A stretch of 54,902 nt of DNA from an uncultured Bacteroidales bacterium (GTDB lineage: Bacteria > Bacteroidota > Bacteroidia > Bacteroidales > Bacteroidaceae): positions 1-54,902 of the forward strand of contig CADCIQ010000007.1 of assembly GCA_902801425.1 (NCBI GenBank), in the 5' to 3' direction. Below are positions 15,936-24,092 of this stretch, piece after piece (the stretch's first letter is position 1; each line of letters begins with the position of its first letter). Under the pieces are notes generated by a model. The model was not told the DNA's origin and ran no database searches. It saw nothing but the letters and a program-made list of their open reading frames with translations. A program made the position numbers and the translations under genes.

Positions 15936-18242
15936 ATGGCTGATTTCAAAAATGATATAACGGCTCTTTCGCCTTCCGGCACTCCCCCTCGGGGGAGCGG
16001 GAAGGGGGGCCGCCTCAATCCCGAACTTGATTTAGCTTGGAATATCATAGCTAATACTGATACGCATTTGTTCCTGACGGGTAAGGCGGGAACGGGCAAG
16101 ACCACTTTCCTTCGTGAGTTGCGTAGGAAAGTGCCTAAGCGTATGATTGTGGTGGCTCCTACGGGTATTGCCGCTATAAATGCCGAGGGCGTGACTATTC
16201 ATTCCTTCTTTCAGTTGCCTTTCGGTCCTCAGATTCCGGGTACTCAGTATGGCAATAACAAACGCTATGCCTTCCGTAGGCAGAAACTGAGACTAATCCG
16301 CTCTGTTGACCTTGTGGTAATCGACGAGATTTCGATGGTGAGGGCAGATCTGCTTGATGCCATAGATTCTGTATTGAGACAATATCGCGACAAAAACCGT
16401 GCCTTTGGCGGGGTGCAGATGTTGATGATTGGAGATATGCAACAGTTGGCACCTGTGGCTCGTGAGGATGAATGGGCTATGCTTCGTCCTTACTATGATA
16501 CTCCTTATTTCTTCTCAAGTAAGGCGCTTCAGCAGACGGATTTCGTTACTGTAGAGCTTCAGCATGTGTATCGCCAAAGTGATCCGTTGTTCGTGAACCT
16601 TCTCAATAAGGTTCGTACAAATACCGTTGATGCTGAGACCTTGCAGACGCTTAATCAGCGTTGTATTGCTGGTTTTAATCCTCCGAAACAAGAGGGCTAC
16701 ATAAGACTTGTGACGCATAACTCACAGGCAGATAGCATCAACCAACAGGAACTTGACAAGCTTGATGTTCCTGCCTATCATTATGATGCAACTGTATGGA
16801 AGGATTTCCCTGAATTGTCATTCCCTACTGAAAAGACTCTTACCTTGAAACTTGGTGCTCAGGTGATGTTTATAAAGAATGATTCATCGCCAGAAAAGAG
16901 ATATTACAACGGCATGATAGGTGAGGTCGTGGATATAGACGTTGATCACATACAGGTGCGTCCTTCAGGGCAGTCGAATGTCATTGATGTTACTCCAGAA
17001 GAGTGGCAGAATATGAAATATGAGCTTGACGAGAAGACGAAAGAGATACATGAGACCGTTGTCGGTACGTTTACTCAATACCCTTTGAAAACGGCTTGGG
17101 CAATAACCGTACATAAGTCTCAGGGATTGACCTTCGAGCATGCCATTATAGATGTGCAACATAGTTTTGCGCATGGCCAGACTTACGTAGCCCTCTCTCG
17201 TTGCAAGTCTTTGGAGGGTATGGTTCTTGCCGCTCCTATACCTCAGTATGCTATCATAAATGATAAGACGGTTGAGACTTTCCAGGAAGATCCAAGGCAT
17301 AAGTCGCCTGATGATCAGAAGCTCGACCAGATGCAGAGGCATTATCTGCTTAGGACGATCGAGGATTTATTCTCTTTTGCACAGATAAGGTTTGCTTATG
17401 GTGACCTTATTCGCCTTATGCGTGAACATTTCTATTCTTCTGCAAACAAGCAATATAATGCGTGGGTGGAATCTTCTGAATCCTTTAAGAAAAAGGTGGA
17501 TGATGTGGCTGTAAAGTTCCATAATCAGTATCAGAATATAGTTCTTACGGAGGTTGACTATCAGAGTTCTGAGCTACTTCAGGAACGACTGAAAAAAGGT
17601 GCTGATTATTTTGAGCAGCAGTTGACCGATACCTTTACGCTTCTTACAAAGACGGCTCTCGTCACTAATAATAAGATGGTGAAGGAGCGTCTGGATAATC
17701 TCATGCAGAATTTCAATGACTTGGTGAAGTTCAAGATGCTTCTCCTTCACTATGTTGCTCATAATGGACTCTCTCTTCAGCCTTACCTTCAGGCAAAGGC
17801 TAAGATCTCGCTTTCGCTTGATGATGATGAGAAGGAAAATAAGGATAAGGGGAAGAGCAAAAAGTCTGAGGGTAACTCAGCTCCCTCCCTACGGGGGAGG
17901 GCGGGGGGAGAGGCCGCAAAGAAGCCAAAGGTGACGATGGATATGAAGCAGGAAAAAGCTCTTGAAATGTATCTTGAGGGTAAACTCGTGGAGGATATAG
18001 CCAAGGAGATGGGAGTTGTTGATAGTACGGTTTATAGCTATCTGCTACCTTCTGTCACAAGTGGCAAACTCCCTCTTAACCATCTCTTTGAGCAGAAGAA
18101 GATAGATGCTGTTAATAGATATCTTGATGCTAATCCTTCTGCAACAGCCAAGGATGTTGTTGAGGCCTTGGGGCGTGAGGATTATGGATATGGCATAGTG
18201 AAGTGCTGTATGGCGGTAAGACAATTAACAATTAATAATTGA
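15936..18242 (+). CDS. Pif1-like helicase with C-terminal helix-turn-helix domain
   Basis: ATP-dependent DNA helicase of 768 residues in superfamily 1B (Pif1/RecD2 type). Walker A is GKAGTGKTTF (about residues 49-58), Walker B VVIDEISMV (near 128), the Q-type motif GDMQQLAPV (near 167), and the C-terminal RecA motif KSQGLTFEHA...ALSRCKSLEG near 390-430. Residues about 670-768 form a helix-turn-helix region (LEGKLVEDIAKEMGVVDSTV) like that at the end of some RecQ proteins. The gene has absorbed two GC-rich repeats in frame: residues 13-26 come from copy A2, and residues 648-660 (APSLRGRAGGEA) from copy A3, at a linker between the helicase core and the HTH region. Its last codons (LTINN) lie in inverted repeat IR3. 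Confidence 0.9.
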   Translation: MADFKNDITALSPSGTPPRGSGKGGRLNPELDLAWNIIANTDTHLFLTGKAGTGKTTFLRELRRKVPKRMIVVAPTGIAAINAEGVTIHSFFQLPFGPQIPGTQYGNNKRYAFRRQKLRLIRSVDLVVIDEISMVRADLLDAIDSVLRQYRDKNRAFGGVQMLMIGDMQQLAPVAREDEWAMLRPYYDTPYFFSSKALQQTDFVTVELQHVYRQSDPLFVNLLNKVRTNTVDAETLQTLNQRCIAGFNPPKQEGYIRLVTHNSQADSINQQELDKLDVPAYHYDATVWKDFPELSFPTEKTLTLKLGAQVMFIKNDSSPEKRYYNGMIGEVVDIDVDHIQVRPSGQSNVIDVTPEEWQNMKYELDEKTKEIHETVVGTFTQYPLKTAWAITVHKSQGLTFEHAIIDVQHSFAHGQTYVALSRCKSLEGMVLAAPIPQYAIINDKTVETFQEDPRHKSPDDQKLDQMQRHYLLRTIEDLFSFAQIRFAYGDLIRLMREHFYSSANKQYNAWVESSESFKKKVDDVAVKFHNQYQNIVLTEVDYQSSELLQERLKKGADYFEQQLTDTFTLLTKTALVTNNKMVKERLDNLMQNFNDLVKFKMLLLHYVAHNGLSLQPYLQAKAKISLSLDDDEKENKDKGKSKKSEGNSAPSLRGRAGGEAAKKPKVTMDMKQEKALEMYLEGKLVEDIAKEMGVVDSTVYSYLLPSVTSGKLPLNHLFEQKKIDAVNRYLDANPSATAKDVVEALGREDYGYGIVKCCMAVRQLTINN
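15971..16013 (-). repeat. GC-rich repeat, family A variant (copy A2) inside coding sequence
   Basis: CTTCCGGCACTCCCCCTCGG through GGGGGGCCGCC, a diverged inverted partner of A1. It is read in frame near the N-terminus of the Pif1-like helicase. Confidence 0.7.
17879..17915 (-). repeat. GC-rich repeat, family A (copy A3) inside coding sequence
   Basis: Consensus copy AGCTCCCTCCCTACGGGGGA...GAGAGGCC translated as SAPSLRGRAGGEA within the Pif1-like helicase, flanked by a Lys/Glu-rich linker (KENKDKGKSKKSEG before, AAKKPK after). Confidence 0.92.
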
Positions 18243-18324
18243 CATGCCTGTCTGTGCAAACTTTCCGTATGGAATGTGACGCCAATACGCTTCCGTGTTA
18301 ATTGTTAATTATTAATTGTTAATT
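18223..18324. repeat. AT-word inverted repeat IR3 between convergent genes
   Basis: Perfect 18-base arms, AATTAACAATTAATAATT (18223-18240) and its reverse complement (18307-18324), around a 66-base loop. The left arm supplies the last codons of the helicase and the right arm those of the MFS gene, so both proteins end in LTINN. Confidence 0.92.
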
Positions 18325-19525
18325 TTAAGAACCTTCCTTGTGTGGTAAAGATATACATCGCAAGTCCGATAACGTGGACTCCTGCCATTACCCAGAACAT
18401 AACATCATAGCCCATATATTCGGCTATTACTCCTCCGAGGAGTATGCCAAGACCTAAACCCAAATCCCATGAGGTGAGGATCGTGCTGTTGGCTGTACCT
18501 CTTTCATTATGATGCGCTATGGCAATAATCATGTTCTGGAAAGCTGGCCACATGTGTCCGTTGCCAAAACCTATGAGGATGGCAGAGGCATAGTAAGGGA
18601 TGAAGTTCAAGGCTGTATCACATGAGAAAAGGTTTAATAGATAAGGACCTGCAATGAAAATGCCAAAGCCGAAGGTGGATAGTATTATGCCTTCCATAGC
18701 ATTATGCGTGAGCTTTCCCTGACGAAGAGCCTTGTTGCCGATAAGACGAGATACGATAAGACCTATGGAGAGAAGGAGAAAATATGTTCCCGTGCCGCTT
18801 GTTATGCCTAAATGCTCCTTGCCATATATAGCAAGGTAGTTGCTCAACACTCCCCAGCAGAAACCGAAGAAACATATGTTTACGGCAAGAAACCATCCTC
18901 GTACAAGGAAGAAACGGTCGAGTGAGAATTTAAACTTTATTCTGTCTTTTGGCTTCTCGTTCTTTACATCAAGCGTATAGGTATTTATGAACCCTATACC
19001 TGCAATTATGAAAGCAAGCCAGAACATTAGTTGAAAATCGTGCGTGTGAGTATAGATGAAAAGTCCTACGGTAGGAGCTATGGCAGATGCGAGGTTGTTG
19101 CTCATTCCATAGAAACCTATGCCCTCGTTTCGTCGTGAGGCAGGGAGAACATCAATAGCCATAGTGGAATTTGCAACGGTCGTAGCCCCGAAAGGACCAC
19201 CGTGAAGTGTTCTGAAAAGGGCGAATGCAAGAAGGCTTCCTGCGATGAGATAGCTTCCGAAGAATATGAAATACACGAATAGTACCACGAGAAGCACAGT
19301 CTTACGTGCAAAGTTATCTACCATATAACCGCTGAACAGTCGTATGATAAGGGCAACGAGGGTATATCCAGAGAGAACAAGTCCGATGGTGTCCTTTGAG
19401 GCTGAGAAAGTCTCGCTAAGATAGAGGGGTAGGAGTGGGGTTATAAGATAAAATGAAAAGAACAGGGTGAAGTTTGTAAGCATCACCTTGTTGTAGTTCT
19501 TGTTCCAAAGTTTTTCCTTTTGCAT
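18305..19525 (-). CDS. MFS transporter
   Basis: Major facilitator protein of 406 residues with about 12 membrane segments, in the MFS_1 drug or sugar efflux style. It begins KVMLTNFTLFFSFYLITPLLPLYLSE, and the loop after segment 2 reads RLFSGYMVDNFARKTVL, a good motif A (G-x3-D-x2-RK). Segment 5 contains APTVGLFIY, resembling the motif-C region of antiporters. Substrate cannot be assigned from sequence. It converges with the Pif1-like helicase and its final codons lie in IR3. Its start is about 130 bases from the rnfA stop, beyond the rnf terminator, so it is probably transcribed separately. Confidence 0.88.
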   Translation of the reverse strand: MQKEKLWNKNYNKVMLTNFTLFFSFYLITPLLPLYLSETFSASKDTIGLVLSGYTLVALIIRLFSGYMVDNFARKTVLLVVLFVYFIFFGSYLIAGSLLAFALFRTLHGGPFGATTVANSTMAIDVLPASRRNEGIGFYGMSNNLASAIAPTVGLFIYTHTHDFQLMFWLAFIIAGIGFINTYTLDVKNEKPKDRIKFKFSLDRFFLVRGWFLAVNICFFGFCWGVLSNYLAIYGKEHLGITSGTGTYFLLLSIGLIVSRLIGNKALRQGKLTHNAMEGIILSTFGFGIFIAGPYLLNLFSCDTALNFIPYYASAILIGFGNGHMWPAFQNMIIAIAHHNERGTANSTILTSWDLGLGLGILLGGVIAEYMGYDVMFWVMAGVHVIGLAMYIFTTQGRFLKLTINN

Positions 19526-19567
19526 GACTTTACTCTTTCTACTTTAGCCTTTACTCTTTTCTAAAAA

Positions 19568-19595
19568 TTCCCCCTCGTTTCACAACGAAGGGGAA
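19568..19595 (-). terminator. Terminator of the rnf operon
   Basis: Minus-strand hairpin TTCCCCTTCGTT, GTGA loop, AACGAGGGGGAA followed by TTTTT, about 65 bases beyond the rnfA stop codon. Confidence 0.8.
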
Positions 19596-19658
19596 CAACA
19601 ACACAAACACAAATAAATCCCCAGGCTTATTGAGACACCCGGGGCCTCTTGATATCTT

Positions 19659-20261
19659 TTATTCTAAATCGAATAGTCGTTTTAATCCACCGTCAACTCC
19701 AGAGAAGCCCATGAAGGCAAGTGATAGGAGTGAAGCAGTAATCAGGGTAATACTGACACCTCTGAGACTCTTTGGTATTGCAGAGAATTCGAGATGCTCA
19801 CGAAGACCAGCAAACAAAATTAGTGCCAGGCCAAAGCCTATTGCTGATGCAATTGCATAATCGAGTGACATTAGTAGTGAATAATTCTTCTGAACCACCG
19901 AGATTGCCACACCAAGTACGGCACAGTTTGTGGTAATCAAAGGAAGGAAAACACCAAGAGCCTGATAGAGTGGTGGTGAAACCTTCTTGAGAATTATCTC
20001 GACCATTTGGACGAGTGCAGCAATAACCAGAATGAATGTAAGTGTCTGGAGATACTGCAATCCGAATGGGTTGAGCACATACACCTGCAACAACCATGTC
20101 ACGAGTGTTGATATTGCCATTACGAACGCAACTGCCGCAGACATACCGAGTGAAGTGTTTATCTTCTGGCTTACTCCGAGGAACGGGCATATTCCAAGGA
20201 ACTGCGACAAGACGATATTGTTTACGAATATCGCTGCTATAAATATCAATATAAATTCCAT
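19659..20261 (-). CDS. rnfA: Ion-translocating ferredoxin:NAD oxidoreductase subunit RnfA
   Basis: Integral membrane subunit (200 residues, six predicted segments) of the Rnf complex, which couples ferredoxin oxidation by NAD+ to Na+ or H+ export. The sequence begins FILIFIAAIFVNNIVLSQFL and contains the family blocks GICPFLGVS and TTNCAVLGV. The cysteines in these two blocks correspond to those proposed to hold an intramembrane Fe-S centre between RnfA and RnfE. It is the last gene of the operon, with a terminator at 19568-19595. A 105-base gap with no feature I recognise separates it from rnfE. Confidence 0.96.
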   Translation of the reverse strand: MEFILIFIAAIFVNNIVLSQFLGICPFLGVSQKINTSLGMSAAVAFVMAISTLVTWLLQVYVLNPFGLQYLQTLTFILVIAALVQMVEIILKKVSPPLYQALGVFLPLITTNCAVLGVAISVVQKNYSLLMSLDYAIASAIGFGLALILFAGLREHLEFSAIPKSLRGVSITLITASLLSLAFMGFSGVDGGLKRLFDLE

Positions 20262-20366
20262 AACATCTTTTGGTTTACGGATTAATATAGGTATTTATTC
20301 CTATATAACGCATCATGTATTTATTTATTATCTTTTTCGTTAATTTTCTTACAACTTTATTCTTTA

Positions 20367-20951
20367 CTACTTGTTTTTCAACCTATTTAATAGGGCAATT
20401 ATGAAACCTAATGTGAGGAAAGCACCTGGAGGTAGGATGAATACAAGCATACTGAAATCCTCAGGTAAGAGTCGGAAGTTGAAGATTGTACCGTTGCCTA
20501 ATAGCTCACGGAAGATACCGAGTATGGTTAGTCCGAATGTAAAGCCTAATCCTATGCCTATACCGTCACAGGCTGATGCCAATGGGGTGTTCTTTGCAGC
20601 AAAAGATTCTGCACGACCAAGAATGACACAGTTTACTACGATAAGAGGTATGAACAATCCGAGTGACTTGTTTACATCTGGAAGATAGGCTGCAAGACAG
20701 AACTGGACTATGGTGACAAGAGTCGCGATTACGACAATATATACAGGGATATGCACCATGTCGGGTGTCAGTTTCTTGATGAGTGAGATGACTATGTTAG
20801 AGCATATAAGCACTACCATGGTGGCAAGTCCCATCATAAGACCATTCAAGGCACTTGTAGTAGTGGCAAGTGTAGGACACATGCCAAGCATCAGGACAAA
20901 GGTTGGATTCTCCTTTACGATGCCATTTATTATTATTCCGAGTTTTGACAT
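20367..20951 (-). CDS. rnfE: Rnf complex subunit RnfE
   Basis: Integral membrane subunit of 194 residues, paralogous to RnfA, with about six segments. Recognisable blocks are NPTFVLMLGMCPTLATTTSA (about residues 15-34) and VVNCVILGRAESFA (about 105-118), each with a conserved Cys matching the RnfA pair. The start codon lies three bases after the rnfG stop codon, so the genes are tightly coupled. Length is a little short of the enterobacterial form (about 230), as is common in Bacteroidota. Confidence 0.96.
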   Translation of the reverse strand: MSKLGIIINGIVKENPTFVLMLGMCPTLATTTSALNGLMMGLATMVVLICSNIVISLIKKLTPDMVHIPVYIVVIATLVTIVQFCLAAYLPDVNKSLGLFIPLIVVNCVILGRAESFAAKNTPLASACDGIGIGLGFTFGLTILGIFRELLGNGTIFNFRLLPEDFSMLVFILPPGAFLTLGFIIALLNRLKNK

Positions 20952-20954
20952 AGT

Positions 20955-21578
20955 TTAATTACCCTCTTGCTTTGAGGCACCGGTGCTTGCATCGGTACCC
21001 TTGTCCATATATGTGTTGTATGCCTGTTGAATGGCACGTAGGAATGCTCGTGAGGTGATTGTTGAGGCTGTTATTGCATCCACGTCACCACCATCATTGC
21101 TTACTGTAAGGTTGGCATTTTGTGGGTTAAGCCCAATGATACATGCCTTTCCGCCTTTACCTCCGTTCTCTACTTTCTGAAACCAGGTGTCTGCCTTTGC
21201 ACCAAGCCCTGGTGTCTCGGCTGTTTCAAGGATGGTGTAGCCCAGTATCTCGCCGTTGTCGTTGAAACCTACGAGTACGGTAAGGTTACCTCCGAAAGCG
21301 TTAGGGTCAGTTGATTGAATGGCAGTTCCCTTGTCTGTCTCATATACGATGAAGTTCTGTTTTTTGCCGTTGATATGGCGTGTTATTTCATATTTATTCT
21401 CAACGGAACACTTACCGCCTATCACCTGTTCGATACCTGTGTTGAGTGTATTTTCTGCTGCTGCATCACGAGGAGCCTGAGTGACATTGTTTACAAGTGC
21501 AAGGAGACCTCCGCATAGTACTGCGACAGTTGTCAGTACACCTACCATGTTTGGTAGAGTTGATTTTAGCTTTTCCAT
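20955..21578 (-). CDS. rnfG: Rnf complex FMN-binding subunit RnfG
   Basis: Subunit of 207 residues with one N-terminal membrane anchor (VGVLTTVAVLCGGLLALV) and a periplasmic FMN-binding domain. The flavinylation site that ApbE modifies is usually SGAT. Here the matching segment reads DAITASTITS (about residues 167-176), keeping the acceptor Thr but changing the residues before it. The GLGAKADTWF block (near 126) is also typical. It has a three-base gap to rnfE and a 12-base gap from rnfD. The last residues (GTDASTGASKQEGN) form a short polar tail. Confidence 0.95.
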   Translation of the reverse strand: MEKLKSTLPNMVGVLTTVAVLCGGLLALVNNVTQAPRDAAAENTLNTGIEQVIGGKCSVENKYEITRHINGKKQNFIVYETDKGTAIQSTDPNAFGGNLTVLVGFNDNGEILGYTILETAETPGLGAKADTWFQKVENGGKGGKACIIGLNPQNANLTVSNDGGDVDAITASTITSRAFLRAIQQAYNTYMDKGTDASTGASKQEGN

Positions 21579-21590
21579 GTTCAGACCTCC

Positions 21591-22589
21591 TTATTTTTCT
21601 TTTATAGCTCCAAAACGCTCAGGCTTCACGTATGTATTGATAAGTGGAGTGAAAGCGTTCATGATTAGGATTGCGAATGACATACCCTCTGGATATGCTC
21701 CCCAGTTACGTATCACTATTGTCAGTACGCCTATGGCAATGCCGTAGATTATTTGTCCCTTATGCGTCATTGGTGATGTGACATAGTCAGTAGCCATGAA
21801 AATAGCACCAAGCATGAGACCTCCAGAGAGAATAACCTGAAGTGGATTTGCGTAGATAGGATTTGAGATGTGCATAAGTCCTGAGATTACAAATACAGTA
21901 CCTATGATGCTGACAGGAATATGCCATGTTATGATCTTTTTCCAGAGCATGAAGACAAGTCCGAGGATAAGAGCTAAAGCACATACTTCGCCTATTGTAC
22001 CTGCGCCCATGCCATTTTGTGTATTGCCAATGAGTAGATCCATAGCAGACGGCATCTTTTCGAGATAACTTATATCACCAGTCTTTATGGCTGTCTTCAT
22101 CAGGGAAAGAGGTGTTGCTCCTGTCGTGGCATTAATATAAGATGTGAGTTGTCCTTCAACAGGCCATGATGTCATGGCTGTTGGGAAAGAGACGAGCAAG
22201 AAACATCGGCCAACAAGTGCAGGGTTAAAAGGGTTTTGTCCCAGTCCTCCGAATGTCATCTTACCAACGCCGATAGCAATTAATGCACCTATGATGATCA
22301 TCCACAAAGGGAAGTTGGACGGTAAGTTCATGCCAAGAAGAATGCCTGTCACAATGGCAGAGCCATCGAGAAGTGTCGGTTCTCTCTTTAGGAGAGCTTT
22401 GCATATAGCCCACTCAAAGAACATGCAGGCGGCCACACTCACAAGGCATACTATGGCAGAGCCAAGGCCGAAGAAGTATAATGAAGCGAGTAATGCAGGA
22501 AGCAATGCTATCACTACACCATACATATTCTTCTCGACACTATCTGTGCCGTGTGCATGTGGGGAAAGTGAAACTATTAATTTAGACAT
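21591..22589 (-). CDS. rnfD: Rnf complex subunit RnfD
   Basis: Membrane subunit of 332 residues that carries covalent FMN and forms part of the ion path. The FMN acceptor Thr lies in TTGATPLSL (about residues 154-162), and GGLGQNPFNPALVGR (about 114-128) is the strongly conserved family block. About nine hydrophobic segments are visible. Between its start and the rnfC stop lies a 150-base gap with a long imperfect inverted repeat (IR4), unusual inside an operon whose other genes are nearly contiguous. Confidence 0.96.
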   Translation of the reverse strand: MSKLIVSLSPHAHGTDSVEKNMYGVVIALLPALLASLYFFGLGSAIVCLVSVAACMFFEWAICKALLKREPTLLDGSAIVTGILLGMNLPSNFPLWMIIIGALIAIGVGKMTFGGLGQNPFNPALVGRCFLLVSFPTAMTSWPVEGQLTSYINATTGATPLSLMKTAIKTGDISYLEKMPSAMDLLIGNTQNGMGAGTIGEVCALALILGLVFMLWKKIITWHIPVSIIGTVFVISGLMHISNPIYANPLQVILSGGLMLGAIFMATDYVTSPMTHKGQIIYGIAIGVLTIVIRNWGAYPEGMSFAILIMNAFTPLINTYVKPERFGAIKEK

Positions 22590-22604
22590 TATATTAATTT
22601 ATTC

Positions 22605-22729
22605 AGCTTTCACATAGTTCAAGTTACAGGTTTTAGTTTTGGGATTTTAGGCTTTCTGGTAAACGATGCAAACCTTATAACCAGCAAACCTCAAAACCTT
22701 GCTACCCATAAATTGAACTTGTGAAACTT
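22605..22729. repeat. Imperfect inverted repeat IR4 inside the rnf operon
   Basis: Left arm from 22605 (CTTTCACATAGTTCAAGTTA, AGGTTTTAG) pairs imperfectly with the right arm ending 22729 (AAAACCTTGCTACCC, TTGAACTTGTGAAAC). It fills most of the rnfD-rnfC gap and could modulate downstream expression. Confidence 0.6.
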
Positions 22730-22739
22730 TTGTTTAACT

Positions 22740-24092
22740 CTATTTTGCTCTTGATTTTAAAATTCCCATAACCGTCTGCTTGCCAAGGCGTATGTTGTCA
22801 AGTAAAGGACGGTGGGCAGGACAAGTGAACTGGCATGAGCCACACTCAATACATGAAGTTACCATCTCGTTTTCTAGAAGTTCCCATTTATTTAGCTCAC
22901 TTCCTTTGGCAAGAAGATAAGGCTCAAGTCCCATAGGGCATACACTTACACACTTAGCACAGCGGATGCAGGGCTGAGCCGCCTTGCGGTGTGCATCCTC
23001 ATTTGTAAGGATCGTGATTGAGTTCTGACCTTTGCCCACTGGAACATCAAGCGAATTTACTGCCTTGCCCATCATGGGGCCACCTGCGAGAATCTTATTG
23101 TCACCCTCAGGCAAACCACCGCAAAGGTCTATTAGTTCTCCGAATGTAGTGCCCATGCGAACAAGAAAATTACTTGGTTTCTTCAGTTTCTTGCCTGTTA
23201 CTGTGGTATAGCGTTCAAAGAGAGGCTTATTCTTCATAACTGCTTCATAAACAGCTACCGCCGTTCCTGCATTCTGAACAATGGCACCAACATTCACAGG
23301 GATTGCCGGAGGTGCGGGTACTTGTCGTCCGATGACAGCATCAACCAATTGCTTCTCACCACCCTGAGGGTATTTCTTTGCCAGAGGCACCACCTCTATA
23401 TTCGTGATGTTCTTTTCTTTGAGTTTTCTTGTGAGTAGTTCAATGGCTGCTGGCTTGTTGTTTTCAATTCCTATATAACCTTTATCCACCTTAGCACCAG
23501 CCATGAGGATTTTTACGCCTTCTATCAATTCGTCACTTCTCTCAATCATCAGTCGATAGTCGGAAGTGATATAAGGCTCACACTCCACACCGTTGATGAT
23601 CACGCATTCAGCTTTGGCATCTGGGGGAGGGCATAGCTTAATGTGGGTAGGGAAGCAAGCACCACCCATACCTACTACTCCTGCTTTTTTAATTTTGTTT
23701 ACTATTTCCTCTGGAGTAAACTCTGGGTGAGACTCTAATGTTTCAAGCTTATCTGAACGATCAATACTATCTTCCCATTCATCACCTTCTACGGTTATTG
23801 TTATAGCTGGTTGTTGATAGCCAGAAGCATTTATTGCATTATCAACCTTGTGTACTGTGCCTGAAACGGAAGAATAGATATGTGCACTGACGAAACCTCC
23901 TGCCTCTGCTATGAGAGTGCCGACCTTCACCTTGTCACCTTTCTTCACGACAGGCTTGGCAGGAGCACCTATGTGCTGACTCATTGGAAAGATAGCAACC
24001 TTGGGCAGTGGTGCCTGTTGGGTCATGGCATCATTGCTTAGCTTATTCTCTTCTGGGTGAATACCACCTATGCGGAATGTTCTTATCTTCAT
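22740..24092 (-). CDS. rnfC: Rnf complex NADH-binding subunit RnfC
   Basis: Peripheral subunit of 450 residues, the site of NAD(H) and FMN binding and similar to the 51-kDa subunit of complex I. The N-terminal domain is RnfC-type (FRIGGIHPEENKLSNDAM). VVGMGGACFPTHIK (about residues 139-152) is the glycine-rich nucleotide-binding block. Two 4Fe-4S motifs follow near the C-terminus: CIRCAKCVSVCP (near 378) and CIECGSCQFTCP (near 417). The start codon overlaps the rnfB stop by ATGA, so translation is coupled. It lacks the long Ala-rich C-terminal extension of the enterobacterial protein. Confidence 0.97.
   Translation of the reverse strand: MKIRTFRIGGIHPEENKLSNDAMTQQAPLPKVAIFPMSQHIGAPAKPVVKKGDKVKVGTLIAEAGGFVSAHIYSSVSGTVHKVDNAINASGYQQPAITITVEGDEWEDSIDRSDKLETLESHPEFTPEEIVNKIKKAGVVGMGGACFPTHIKLCPPPDAKAECVIINGVECEPYITSDYRLMIERSDELIEGVKILMAGAKVDKGYIGIENNKPAAIELLTRKLKEKNITNIEVVPLAKKYPQGGEKQLVDAVIGRQVPAPPAIPVNVGAIVQNAGTAVAVYEAVMKNKPLFERYTTVTGKKLKKPSNFLVRMGTTFGELIDLCGGLPEGDNKILAGGPMMGKAVNSLDVPVGKGQNSITILTNEDAHRKAAQPCIRCAKCVSVCPMGLEPYLLAKGSELNKWELLENEMVTSCIECGSCQFTCPAHRPLLDNIRLGKQTVMGILKSRAK

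Noticed and set aside
18305-19525. Specific drug-resistance assignment for this MFS protein
   Set aside because: Motifs place it in MFS_1 only. Substrate cannot be read from sequence.
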